Under the pieces are notes generated by a model. That model searched no databases, was not told the origin of the DNA, and was given only the letters and a program-made list of their open reading frames with translations. From Hydrogenophaga sp. (GTDB lineage Bacteria > Pseudomonadota > Gammaproteobacteria > Burkholderiales > Burkholderiaceae_C), in assembly GCF_030373245.1 (NCBI RefSeq), contig NZ_JAUCZF010000006.1:1-64000 (forward strand): DNA of 64,000 nt, written 5' to 3'. Shown one piece after another: positions 54,566 through 63,057 of this stretch. Numbering within the stretch: position 1 is the first letter of the stretch; each line of letters begins with the position of its first letter. A program made the position numbers and the translations under genes.

Positions 54566-55486
54566 TCAGCCGGCCGAGCCCAGGCGCGTCTGAAGGTCTT
54601 GCCAGAACTTCTCGAGCGCCCGCTTGGCCTTGCGGGCATTGGGTCGCTCGCGATAAATGCGGATATCCAGCGCCGTCTCCAGTCCATCGCCGGCCGAGAC
54701 CAGCTTCTTGGCGCGCACATCCTTGCGCACTGCCGTGGCCGGCAGAAACGCGATGCCGTGTCCTTCCAGCGCCATGGCCTTGAGGCCCTCGGCCATGTCG
54801 GTCTCATAGATGCGATCCAGGTGCACCGGAATCGGGCTCTGTTTCACCAACTGCTCCACCGCACGCCCCAGATAAGCGCCAGGCGCATAGGCCAGATAAG
54901 GCACCGGCTGGCCCGGCTGCCCAGGCAACGCGTACATCGGACCGCCCTGCGCATTGGGTTTCACATAGGGCGCGAGGATTTCACGGCCGAGGGGCAGCAT
55001 CTCGTAACGATCGATATCAAGCTGGATGGGCTGACCCGCATGGTGGTAGGCGATGAGCAGGTCACAACTGCCCTCGACCAAGCGCATCACCGCGTCGTGT
55101 ACGTTGAGCGCGATCAGCCGAGTCTTGGTCGGGCCGCAGGTTTCGCGCAGGCCCGACAGCCAGGTGGGGAAAAACGTGAAGGCCAGCGAGTGCGGCACGG
55201 CGAACTCGATCACGTCCTGCGCCGCCGCCGTGTGAGCGCGCAGCGTGGCGCGGGTGACCTGCAGAGCCTGCAGCATCTCCAGCGCCTGCTCGTGCAGGGT
55301 CTGGCCTGCCGGCGTGAGGCGCGTGGGGTAAGAGGATCGGTCCACCAGATCGGTGCCGGCCCAGGCCTCCAGCGATTGGATGCGTCGCGAGAACGCGGGC
55401 TGAGTGACGTGGCGCAGCTGCGCCGACCGGCTGAAACTGCGCGTCTCGGCCAGGCTCACAAAATCTTCCAGCCATTTGGTTTCCAT
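54566..55486 (-). CDS. LysR-family transcriptional regulator (HypT-like)
   Basis: A 306-residue regulator. The N-terminal METKWLEDFVSLAETRSFSR, then QPAFSRRIQSLE, is the winged helix-turn-helix. A LysR substrate-binding domain follows. The opening residues and TDLVDRSSYPTRLTPAGQTL closely recall HypT/YjiE, the hypochlorite-responsive regulator, but the methionines that matter for HypT cannot be verified here. ATG at 55486 is used. Upstream open frame runs through a repeat element and is not coding. Confidence 0.82.
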   Translation of the reverse strand: METKWLEDFVSLAETRSFSRSAQLRHVTQPAFSRRIQSLEAWAGTDLVDRSSYPTRLTPAGQTLHEQALEMLQALQVTRATLRAHTAAAQDVIEFAVPHSLAFTFFPTWLSGLRETCGPTKTRLIALNVHDAVMRLVEGSCDLLIAYHHAGQPIQLDIDRYEMLPLGREILAPYVKPNAQGGPMYALPGQPGQPVPYLAYAPGAYLGRAVEQLVKQSPIPVHLDRIYETDMAEGLKAMALEGHGIAFLPATAVRKDVRAKKLVSAGDGLETALDIRIYRERPNARKAKRALEKFWQDLQTRLGSAG

Positions 55487-55570
55487 GACCCACCCCCGCG
55501 TCGCGCTGCGCGCGCCACCCCTCAAAGGGGAGACACTGTCCGCCCGGCAAAGCCGGTTCGGGGGTGTCAT
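55487..55570. repeat. Dispersed GC-rich repeat, copy 5
   Basis: CCACCCCCGCGTCGCGCTGC starts the element, and CCCCTCAAAGGGG is its palindrome. CCCGGCAAAGCCGG is a second palindrome. The same three blocks in the same order appear at 61703 and 62947. It fills the gap between the LysR gene and the ABC exporter. Confidence 0.75.
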
Positions 55571-55605
55571 GGCACGAATCTCCGCTCCGAAGAGGATTCT
55601 CCTTT

Positions 55606-57597
55606 CTATTCTTGGCTCACTTGTTGCAAGGCCCACATTTCAGCATAGGCGCCACCAGGCCGGGCCACCAGGTCGGCGTGCCGGCCGCGCTCGACGATAT
55701 CGCCGTTGACGAGTACCAGGATTTCGTGGGCGTCGACCACGGTGGACAGGCGGTGGGCGATGACCAGCGAGGTTTTGTTGCGTGCTGCGCTGCGCAGCTC
55801 GGCCTGGATGGCGCGCTCATTGGCCGAGTCCAGGGCCGAGGTGGCTTCGTCGAAGATCACGATCGGCGGGTTTTTCAGCAGCGTGCGCGCAATCGCCACC
55901 CGCTGTTTTTCACCCCCCGAGAGCTTGAGGCCACGCTCGCCCACTGGCGTGGCGTAGCCCTTGGGCAGGCGCTCGATGAAGCCGTGGATGTGGGCGGCCC
56001 TGGCCGCCTCCACGGCCGCGTCGTGCCCTGCATCGGGCCGACCATAAAGGATGTTGTATTCAATCGTGTCGTTGAACAGCACCGTGTCCTGCGGCACGAT
56101 ACCGATCGCCTGACGCACACTGGCCTGGGTGACATGGCGGATGTCCAACCCGTTGATGGTGATGCGGCCGAAATCGTCGCTGACTTGCTCGGAATTCGGA
56201 AGCCCGGAACCAGAACCCGTTTCGCCGTCGGGCCGCCCCAGGGCGAAACCACCCCCATGGGGGGCAGCGACCCGCGCAGCGGCGGAGCGCGTGGGCTCCC
56301 CATTCGTCACGTCATAAAAGCGGTACAGCAAGCGCGCCAGCGTCGATTTTCCCGAACCTGAAGGCCCGACCACCGCCACCGTTTTGCCCGCTGGAATTTC
56401 GAAGCTCACGCCGTGCAGGATCTCTCGTGCCGGCTCGTAGCCAAAGCGCACGTTCTCGAAACGCACCGCCGGAGGACCATCGAGCACCAGGTCGGTAGCA
56501 CCGGGCAGGTCAGCGATTTCGCGCTCCTTTTCCAGAAGGACAAACATCTTGTCCAGATCGGTCAGGCTTTGCTTGATCTCACGGTAGAGCACGCCGAGAA
56601 AACCCAGCGGGATGTAGAGCTGGATCATGAAGGCGTTGATCATGACCAGATCGCCCAGCGTGAGGTCGCCGGCCACCACGCCCTGGGTGGCGCGCCAGAG
56701 CATGAGCACCAGGGCAGTGGCGATCACCAGCTGCTGTCCAGCGTTGAGCATGGACAGCGTGGTCTGGCTCTTGATGCGCGCGCGGCGCAGCTTCTCCAGC
56801 GCCTCGTCGTAGCGCCGCGCCTCGAAGGTCTCGTTGTTGAAGTACTTGACGGTTTCGTAGTTCAGCAGCGAGTCGATGGCGCGCGTCTGGCTGGCCGACT
56901 CCAGCTCGTTCATCTCGCGCCGGAAACGGGTGCGCCACTCGGTCACGATCACCGTGAAGGTGACGTAGAGCACCAGCGCCACCAGGGTGATCCAGACATA
57001 CCCCATGTCGAACTGCGTGCCCAGCAGCGCCAGCACCATGGCGACCTCGATCAGCGTGGGAACGATGCTGTAGAGCGAATACGAGATGAGCGACTGCACG
57101 CCACGCGTGCCGCGCTCTATGTCGCGCGTCATGCCACCGGTCTGTCGGTCGAGGTGAAAACGCAGGCTCAGCGCGTGCAGGTGGCCAAACACCTCCAGCG
57201 CAATGCTCCGGGTGGCGCCCTCGGTGGCCTTGGCGAACACCAGCTCCCGCAGCTCGGTGAAGATGGCAGTGGACAGGCGCAGACCTCCATAGGCCAGCAA
57301 CAGGCCCAACGGCACCACCAGCAAGGCCTCGACACTGCCGGGTTTGATGGTCATGGCGTCGACCAGCTGCTTGAGCAGCAGCGGCACACTCACGTTGGCC
57401 ATCTTCGCCGCGACCATGAAACTCAGCGCGATCACCACGCGCCATTTGTATTGCCACAGGTAGGGCAGCAGACGCCGAAGCGTGGCCCAGTCGGATCCAC
57501 GGGCAGTGGCCGCCTGCCCGTTGGGCGAGGCGGTGGCAGCTGTGGCGTGGGGTAGGGAGGTGGCGGAAGTGGAGGAAGACGGGCGCATGCAGGACAA
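55606..57597 (-). CDS. Atm1-type ABC exporter with a repeat-derived insert in its ATPase domain
   Basis: A 663-residue half-transporter with six helices and a C-terminal ATPase. TRSIALEVFGHLHALSLRFH, YFNNETFEARRYDEAL and LGFLGVLYREIKQSLTD are typical of the Atm1/heavy-metal subfamily, which exports glutathione-linked metal or sulfur species. Walker A is VGPSGSGKSTLARLL (near residue 411), Q-loop VPQDTVLFNDTI, signature KLSGGEKQRVAIAR, and Walker B IVIFDEATSALD. Residues 434-477 are an insert between DVTNG and RITINGLDI, made largely of the dispersed repeat. All core motifs are intact, so it may still work. ATG at 57588 is an alternative start. Confidence 0.88.
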   Translation of the reverse strand: MSCMRPSSSTSATSLPHATAATASPNGQAATARGSDWATLRRLLPYLWQYKWRVVIALSFMVAAKMANVSVPLLLKQLVDAMTIKPGSVEALLVVPLGLLLAYGGLRLSTAIFTELRELVFAKATEGATRSIALEVFGHLHALSLRFHLDRQTGGMTRDIERGTRGVQSLISYSLYSIVPTLIEVAMVLALLGTQFDMGYVWITLVALVLYVTFTVIVTEWRTRFRREMNELESASQTRAIDSLLNYETVKYFNNETFEARRYDEALEKLRRARIKSQTTLSMLNAGQQLVIATALVLMLWRATQGVVAGDLTLGDLVMINAFMIQLYIPLGFLGVLYREIKQSLTDLDKMFVLLEKEREIADLPGATDLVLDGPPAVRFENVRFGYEPAREILHGVSFEIPAGKTVAVVGPSGSGKSTLARLLYRFYDVTNGEPTRSAAARVAAPHGGGFALGRPDGETGSGSGLPNSEQVSDDFGRITINGLDIRHVTQASVRQAIGIVPQDTVLFNDTIEYNILYGRPDAGHDAAVEAARAAHIHGFIERLPKGYATPVGERGLKLSGGEKQRVAIARTLLKNPPIVIFDEATSALDSANERAIQAELRSAARNKTSLVIAHRLSTVVDAHEILVLVNGDIVERGRHADLVARPGGAYAEMWALQQVSQE
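56167..56298. repeat. Dispersed GC-rich repeat, copy 6, inserted in frame in the ABC exporter gene
   Basis: The 132-bp insert is exactly 44 codons. On the plus strand GGGCCGCCCCAGGG, then CCCCCATGGGGGG and GCAGCGACCCGCGCAGCGGC, match copy 1 at the left window edge block for block. On the coding strand it gives a Gly/Ala/Arg/Pro-rich stretch (SAAARVAAPHGGGFALGRP). Confidence 0.85.
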
Positions 57598-57623
57598 TCG
57601 CGGTTTGCATCAAGATTGTGCCC

Positions 57624-58034
57624 ATGTCCGTCGAATCAAGCTCCCCCGCCCAAAGTACCCTGCCCGTCGACCGGGAGCTGGTGCTCAAGGTCATTCCCAT
57701 GCCCGCCGACTGCAACGCCAACGGCGACATCTTCGGTGGCTGGGTCATGGCCCAGGTCGATCTCGCGGGCTCGGTACTGCCAGCGCGCCACGTACAGGGG
57801 CGCATGGCCACGGTCGCGGTGAACCAGTTCGTGTTCAAGCACCCGGTGCGCGTGGGCGACATCCTGAGTTTCTTCGCGCACATCGAGCGCATCGGCAACA
57901 CGTCGATCACGGTGCAGGTGGAGGTGTACGCCGAACGCTTTCGGGCTCAGGGCCAGTACGTCAAGGTCACCGAGGCCAGCCTGACCTACGTGGCGATCGA
58001 CGACCAAGGCAAGCCTCGCGTCATTCCCCGCTGA
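57624..58034 (+). CDS. Acyl-CoA thioesterase (YciA-like hotdog fold)
   Basis: A 136-residue cytoplasmic thioesterase. The hotdog motif NANGDIFGGWVMAQVDLAGS contains the catalytic Asp-type region. KHPVRVGDILSFFAHIERIG completes the fold. It hydrolyses acyl-CoA, probably with broad specificity. ATG at 57624 is favoured; GTG at 57618 is two codons upstream. It is divergent from the ABC exporter. Confidence 0.88.
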   Translation: MSVESSSPAQSTLPVDRELVLKVIPMPADCNANGDIFGGWVMAQVDLAGSVLPARHVQGRMATVAVNQFVFKHPVRVGDILSFFAHIERIGNTSITVQVEVYAERFRAQGQYVKVTEASLTYVAIDDQGKPRVIPR

Positions 58035-58088
58035 GACTGCGCGCGCGGGTTGATACGGGCGGCGCGTCGAAGGCCTGTCGCCGAGCCT

Positions 58089-58883
58089 TCAGAACCGGCC
58101 GTGACGCCCATGCCCGGCCGAGAAACGCACAGCACCTTCCAGAGCGTCGGGGATGCGCTCTCGGCCGCGCTGCCACTCCTGCTGCAAGGCTTCGCCCAGT
58201 GGCAAATCCCATTGCGCGTACGCGCTCTCACGGTCGGCGCGCATCGTGGCCTGCGGGAAGGCAGCGAGTTGCTGGGCAAGGGTGATGGCCGCTTCGCGCA
58301 CGGTGCCAGTGGGCACCACGCGGTTGGCCAGGCCCATCTGCAACGCCTCGGGCGCCTCGACCTTGCGCCCGGTGAGGATGAGGTCCATGGCATGCCCCAT
58401 GCCGATCAGGCGCGGCAGGCGCACGGTTCCGCCGTCGATCAGCGGCACACCAAAGCGCCGGCAGTAGATGCCGAAGTAGGCATCGGCCTCCATCAAGCGC
58501 AAATCGCACCAGAGGGCCAGCTCCATGCCGCCCGCCACCGCGGCGCCACTGACGGCGGCGATCACCGGTTTGCGCAGGCGCAGGCGCGACGGACCCATGG
58601 GACCCATTGCACGGGCGTCGTCAACGTCGAAGTCCAGCCCGCTCAAGGTCTGGTCATCGCCCGATGCCGCCAGGCGGGCGCCGTGCTGTAGATCCCACCC
58701 GGAACAGAAGTGCCCATGCGCGCCGTGGAACACCGCGACCCGCGCGTCCTTATCGTCCTCGAAGGCCAGAAAGGCCGTGTGCAGCGCCTCTGCGGTCTCG
58801 CGGTCGACCGCGTTGCGAACGGTCGGGCGCGAAAGCGTCACCACGTGCACGTGTTCCAGGCGCTCGACCGTGACCGCGCTCAT
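58089..58883 (-). CDS. Enoyl-CoA hydratase/isomerase family protein (crotonase fold)
   Basis: A 264-residue crotonase-superfamily enzyme. The oxyanion-hole segments are FHGAHGHFCSGWDLQHGA and VSGAAVAGGMELALWCDLRL. The helix GGTVRLPRLIGMGHAMDLIL follows. Exact substrate cannot be predicted. It overlaps the small AtuA-like gene (ATGA), so it likely shares a pathway with the AtuA pair. Confidence 0.87.
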   Translation of the reverse strand: MSAVTVERLEHVHVVTLSRPTVRNAVDRETAEALHTAFLAFEDDKDARVAVFHGAHGHFCSGWDLQHGARLAASGDDQTLSGLDFDVDDARAMGPMGPSRLRLRKPVIAAVSGAAVAGGMELALWCDLRLMEADAYFGIYCRRFGVPLIDGGTVRLPRLIGMGHAMDLILTGRKVEAPEALQMGLANRVVPTGTVREAAITLAQQLAAFPQATMRADRESAYAQWDLPLGEALQQEWQRGRERIPDALEGAVRFSAGHGRHGRF

Positions 58884-59257
58884 TCAGGCCACCAGCCGAC
58901 GCGCGGGGCGCTCAAGGCCTGATCCAGCTCGGCCTGCGTGACCTCGATTTCCATCCTCAGCAACGCACCGGCCATGGCCTTGCCCAGGTTGTCCAGCCGC
59001 AGGTTGCGCGCGCCGCCACCTTGCAGTGCGCCCTTGAGGACGAGTTTGATTGCGAAGATGTTGGGCAAGGCCCAGCGCTCGACCTCCCCGGCCAACCAGG
59101 GTGCGAAGTGCGCCTGCACGCGAGCAGCGGTGACTTCGCGCTCGATGAGCCGATAGCCTTCGGTGTTCCAGGCAAACAGGCCGAAGTCCACCCAGTCGGC
59201 CTTGTCGCCGCTGCGGGCGTGGGCGATGCGGGCCAAGGGGATGCGGATTCGGCTCAT
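58880..59257 (-). CDS. AtuA C-terminal-domain-like protein
   Basis: A 125-residue protein with the conserved start RIPLARIAHARSGDKADWV, then LPNIFAIKLVLKGALQGGG. In Pseudomonas AtuA this domain is fused to the C-terminus of the DUF1446 domain. Here it is a separate gene whose ATG overlaps the upstream stop (TAATG). It probably forms a complex with that partner. Confidence 0.8.
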   Translation of the reverse strand: MSRIRIPLARIAHARSGDKADWVDFGLFAWNTEGYRLIEREVTAARVQAHFAPWLAGEVERWALPNIFAIKLVLKGALQGGGARNLRLDNLGKAMAGALLRMEIEVTQAELDQALSAPRVGWWPE

Positions 59258-60660
59258 TATTCCGATTCACCGACGAATTGCACCGTCACGCCGGCCTCGA
59301 CATCCGCGCGCGGCACCAGCGTAGGCCAGATCCCGAGCAGCTCGCTGGTGTTGTGCAACCCGTTGAAGCCGCAGGTGTAGGCCGGCCCGCTCAACGCGAG
59401 CCAGGGAAAGAGGCGGCCAAAACCTTCGGCGGCGGCTTTCACCGGCGTGCGCAAGACCATGCGCGTCCAGACTTCGTTCAACCCTTTGAGTGCGGCGGGT
59501 TCGGGCAAGGGCGCCAGCGCGCCGTGCGCCGAATTCAGACCCGGGTACTCCACGAACAGCTCGTCGTGCGGGATGCGTTTTTCGCGCAGCATGCTGCGCA
59601 CGGTTGCCTGCGCCGCTTGCGCCTTGTCCCAGGCGTCAGGCCAGGAAAAGCCCCAGGTGACTTCGGCCTTGAAACCGTCACGAAACCCCGCCACCACCTT
59701 GAGCTGCTCACTTGGTGGCTGGCCGCGTGCCCCGGTGAGGCGCACGCGGTCGTGACCTTCGTCGTGCAGGGTGACGGCGCCCATGTCCAGCACCACATCG
59801 GGCGAGTGGTAAGCGTGCGGGTTGTGCACCTCGTAGAGCAGTTGCTGGCGCACGGTGTCGAAATTCACCCGCCCGCCGGTATCGGGCGCTTTGGTGATCA
59901 GCGCCGTGCCGTCCTGGTAGACCTCGGCGATCGGGTAGCCGATGTGGGCCAGATCGGGAATGCGCTGCCAGGCTTCCTGGCTGCCGAAATTGCCACCACT
60001 GCCTTGCCCCGAACACTCCAGCAGGTGGCCGACCGTGAGGCCCTGCGCCAGGCGGTCGAGATCCCTGGAGGTTGTTGCCCCGGCAAGCGTCCAGCCCAGG
60101 CTGTGCACGATGGGGCCGAGGAACAGAGCGGCGTCGGCCACGCGACCGGTGATGACGATCTCGGCCCCGCCGTCCAGAGCACGCACGATGGGTGCAGCGC
60201 CCAGGTAGGCGTTGGCGAACACCAGCCGCTCGCGCACGCCAGCCACCGGCTCGCCGGTGAACAGGTGGGGAAAGTCCGTGGCGGACACATCGGCTTGCAT
60301 CAGCTGCGGCAATACATCGTCGCCCCCCACCACCGCCACCCGGGCCCGCCAGCCTTTGGCCTCAAACGCCGCCAGCAAGGCCTGAGCCGCACCCGCCGGA
60401 TTGAGTCCCCCCGCATTGCAAACGAAGCGCACCCCCCGCTCGCGCATCAGCGGCCAGAGCCGCAGCAGCATGGGCACCAGATCGCGTGCATAGCCCAGAT
60501 CTGGATCCCGCTGCCGGTCTTTCTGCAAGATCGCCAGGGTGAGTTCGGCCAGGTGGTCGCTGGCGATGAATTGCACGCCACCGCGATCGATGCTGGCGGC
60601 CACCGGCTCCCAGTTGTCACCGTAAAAACCCAGGCCAGCGCCGATGCGAACCGATTGCAT
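59257..60660 (-). CDS. Acyclic terpene utilisation AtuA-like protein (DUF1446)
   Basis: A 467-residue cytoplasmic protein. Family features are VRIGAGLGFYGDNWEPVAAS, FVCNAGGLNPAGAAQALLAA, EIVITGRVADAALFLGPIVH, and LLECSGQGSGGNFG. AtuA is needed for growth on acyclic terpenes in Pseudomonas, where its reaction is unclear. No geranyl-CoA carboxylase genes are in the window, so the substrate here may be another branched acyl-CoA. ATG at 60660 (MQSVRIGAG) is chosen over 60705. Confidence 0.82.
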   Translation of the reverse strand: MQSVRIGAGLGFYGDNWEPVAASIDRGGVQFIASDHLAELTLAILQKDRQRDPDLGYARDLVPMLLRLWPLMRERGVRFVCNAGGLNPAGAAQALLAAFEAKGWRARVAVVGGDDVLPQLMQADVSATDFPHLFTGEPVAGVRERLVFANAYLGAAPIVRALDGGAEIVITGRVADAALFLGPIVHSLGWTLAGATTSRDLDRLAQGLTVGHLLECSGQGSGGNFGSQEAWQRIPDLAHIGYPIAEVYQDGTALITKAPDTGGRVNFDTVRQQLLYEVHNPHAYHSPDVVLDMGAVTLHDEGHDRVRLTGARGQPPSEQLKVVAGFRDGFKAEVTWGFSWPDAWDKAQAAQATVRSMLREKRIPHDELFVEYPGLNSAHGALAPLPEPAALKGLNEVWTRMVLRTPVKAAAEGFGRLFPWLALSGPAYTCGFNGLHNTSELLGIWPTLVPRADVEAGVTVQFVGESE

Positions 60661-60820
60661 AGGCAGAACTATCGTTGGCACCTCGGTGACTCGTGATCGG
60701 GACAACCCCTAGCGCCAGTCTCATACAAGACAGCTATAACTTCTGCAGGTCAATTCGAGCGACACGGTCTGCAGCAGGAACGGCGGGCGCCATCAAGACA
60801 AAACGACAGGAGACACCCGC

Positions 60821-61696
60821 GTGCAATTGCTGCAACTGCTCATCGACGGCGTCTCCCAGGGCTGCATTTACGGACTCATTGCCCTGGGTTTCGTGCTGAT
60901 CTACAAGGCCACCGAAACGGTGAGCTTTGCCCAGGGCGATCTGATGATGGTCGGCGCCTTCGGCGGCCTGGCCCTGATGACATTCATGGGCCTGCCGTAC
61001 TGGATCTCGGTCCCCGCCACCATCATCGGCATGGCGCTGTTTGGCGTCGGCGTCGAACGGGTGGTGGTGCGACCCATCCTGGGCCAGCCAGCATTCTCCA
61101 TCGTCATGCTCACCATCGGCGTGGGCTTTGTGCTGCGCGGCGTGATCACCATGGTGCCCGACATCGGCACCGACACCCACACCCTGCCCGTGCCCTACGC
61201 GGGCGGCGTGTTGCGCCTCGGTGGACTGGTGATCTCGGCCGAGCAGACGGTGGTGATCGCCTCCACCGCCCTGCTCTGCGCGGCGCTCTACGCCATGTTT
61301 CGCTACAGCAAGCTGGGCATCGCCATGCAGGCCGCCTCGCAAAACCAGCTCGCCGCCTACTACATGGGTATTCCGGTCAAGCGCATCAACGGACTGGTGT
61401 GGGGTCTGGCGGCAGCGGTCGCAGCCATCGCCGGCCTGCTGCTCGCGCCCATCACCTTTGTGCACGCCAACATGGGCTTCATCGGTCTCAAGGCCTTTCC
61501 GGCCGCGGTGGTCGGCGGCTTCGGCAGCCTGCCCGGCGCCATCGTCGGCGGCCTGGTGATCGGCATCGTCGAATCGGTAGCGGGCTTCTACCTGCCCGAA
61601 GGCTTCAAGGACATTGCGCCCTACATCGTGGTGCTGCTGATGCTGGTGCTCAAACCGAATGGCCTCTTCGGCGAAAAACTCAGGAAGAAGGTATGA
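60821..61696 (+). CDS. livH: Branched-chain amino-acid-type ABC transporter permease LivH
   Basis: A 291-residue permease with about eight helices. QLLIDGVSQGCIYGLIALGF and AFPAAVVGGFGSLPGAIVGG are typical of LivH. GTG at 60821 follows AGGAGA at good spacing. TATAAC near 60734 might be part of its promoter in the 160-bp divergent gap, but no -35 is clear. The solute could be leucine-type amino acids or another small compound; no binding-protein gene is in view. Confidence 0.9.
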   Translation: MQLLQLLIDGVSQGCIYGLIALGFVLIYKATETVSFAQGDLMMVGAFGGLALMTFMGLPYWISVPATIIGMALFGVGVERVVVRPILGQPAFSIVMLTIGVGFVLRGVITMVPDIGTDTHTLPVPYAGGVLRLGGLVISAEQTVVIASTALLCAALYAMFRYSKLGIAMQAASQNQLAAYYMGIPVKRINGLVWGLAAAVAAIAGLLLAPITFVHANMGFIGLKAFPAAVVGGFGSLPGAIVGGLVIGIVESVAGFYLPEGFKDIAPYIVVLLMLVLKPNGLFGEKLRKKV

Positions 61697-61702
61697 GCAG
61701 CT

Positions 61703-61800
61703 TGGCCCACCCCCGCGCCGCGCTTGCAGCGCGTCACCCCTTCGAGGGGGCGCCACTGGCGATCCGGCAAAGCGGGCTCCGCGCTGGCCTGGAAACGAAC
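61703..61800. repeat. Dispersed GC-rich repeat, copy 7
   Basis: CCACCCCCGCGCCGCGCTTG, CCCCTTCGAGGGGG and ATCCGGCAAAGCGGG occur in the standard order between livH and livM, stretching the gap to 173 bp. Confidence 0.75.
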
Positions 61801-61869
61801 CCCGCCCGCCGAACGACCTGTCGGCAAATCGAGCTGCGCTGCGGCTTCTGACAAAAGGCACCGAGCCAC

Positions 61870-62946
61870 ATGCGGTTTATTTTCAAAACGGACTACAACC
61901 AGGACATCAAGCTCGCCAAGCATGGCGGTCATGTGTTCTGGTACGGGCTGCTGGTGCTGGGCCTGCTGGCCGCGCCCTGGCTGATTCAGGAATACTGGCT
62001 GGCGCAGCTCACTTTTGTGCTGATTTACGCCATCGTCGGTCTGGGGCTGATGCTGCTCGCCGGCTTTACCGGGCTGTTTTCGCTCGGGCATGCGGCCTTC
62101 CTCGGCGTGGGCGCCTACACGCAGGCGATCATGGTCAATTCCGGCATTCCGTTTCCGATTGCCATCGCCTGCGCCGGTCTTCTGTCGGCCGCCGTGGGCA
62201 TGGTGGTTGGCCTGCCGGCCTTGCGCGTCAAGGGCATTTACCTCGGCATGGCGACGCTCGCGTTTGGCTTCATCGTCGAAGAAGGCATGGCGCGCTGGGA
62301 GTCGGTCACCGGTGGCAACGCAGGTCTGATGGTGAACTACCCCGCCATGTTCGGCTGGACGCTGGACAGCACCAACGAGTTCTATTTTCTCTGCCTGATC
62401 ATCACCATCGGCGCCACGCTGGGCATCGTCAACCTGATGCGCTCCAGCACCGGGCGCGCGTTTGTGGCCATCCGAGACTCAGAAATTTCGGCCCAGAGCA
62501 TGGGCATTCACCTGGCCCGGTACAAGACCCTGAGCTTCGCCATCTCCGCGGCGTTGGCCGGAATCGGGGGCGCGCTGTATGCCCACAAGATCCAGTTTCT
62601 CTCGCCCGAGCAGTTCAGCATCATCCAGTCGATCGATTTGCTGCTGATGGTCGTGATCGGCGGGCTGGGCTCGATCCACGGCGCGTTCCTGGGCGCGATC
62701 TTCCTGATCGTGATGCCGCAATTGATCGCCATCGCCAAGGACTTCCTGCCCACCGCCATCGGTCAGGCCACTGGTCTGCAAGGCACGGTCTATGGCCTGA
62801 TGTTGATTGCCTTCGTGCTGTTCGAGCCCATGGGCCTGTACGGGCGATGGCTCAAGATCCGGACCTATCTCCAGCTGTTTCCGTTCTACCGCAAGGGCAT
62901 GTTCAAGCGGCAAAAGAGCTTCCAGAAATCGGACCGCCTGAAATGA
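61870..62946 (+). CDS. livM: Branched-chain amino-acid-type ABC transporter permease LivM
   Basis: A 358-residue permease. GLGLMLLAGFTGLFSLGHAA, LPALRVKGIYLGMATLAFGF, RSSTGRAFVAIRDSEISAQS and VVIGGLGSIHGAFLGAIFL are LivM hallmarks. It pairs with LivH in the membrane. The C-terminal basic tail (RKGMFKRQKSFQKSDRLK) is somewhat longer than usual. Confidence 0.92.
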   Translation: MRFIFKTDYNQDIKLAKHGGHVFWYGLLVLGLLAAPWLIQEYWLAQLTFVLIYAIVGLGLMLLAGFTGLFSLGHAAFLGVGAYTQAIMVNSGIPFPIAIACAGLLSAAVGMVVGLPALRVKGIYLGMATLAFGFIVEEGMARWESVTGGNAGLMVNYPAMFGWTLDSTNEFYFLCLIITIGATLGIVNLMRSSTGRAFVAIRDSEISAQSMGIHLARYKTLSFAISAALAGIGGALYAHKIQFLSPEQFSIIQSIDLLLMVVIGGLGSIHGAFLGAIFLIVMPQLIAIAKDFLPTAIGQATGLQGTVYGLMLIAFVLFEPMGLYGRWLKIRTYLQLFPFYRKGMFKRQKSFQKSDRLK

Positions 62947-63050
62947 CCCACCCCCGCGTCGCTTCGCTCTACCCCCTCAAGGGGGCAATGCCTGCGGTCT
63001 GGCAAAGCCAGTCCCGCGGCATTCTGGGTCGAGACACTTCTCTTCGGAGT
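62947..63050. repeat. Dispersed GC-rich repeat, copy 8
   Basis: CCACCCCCGCGTCGCTTCGC, CCCCCTCAAGGGGG and TCTGGCAAAGCCAG follow the same order as copies 5 and 7. It occupies nearly the whole livM-livG gap. Confidence 0.78.
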
Positions 63051-63057
63051 CGCCTGC

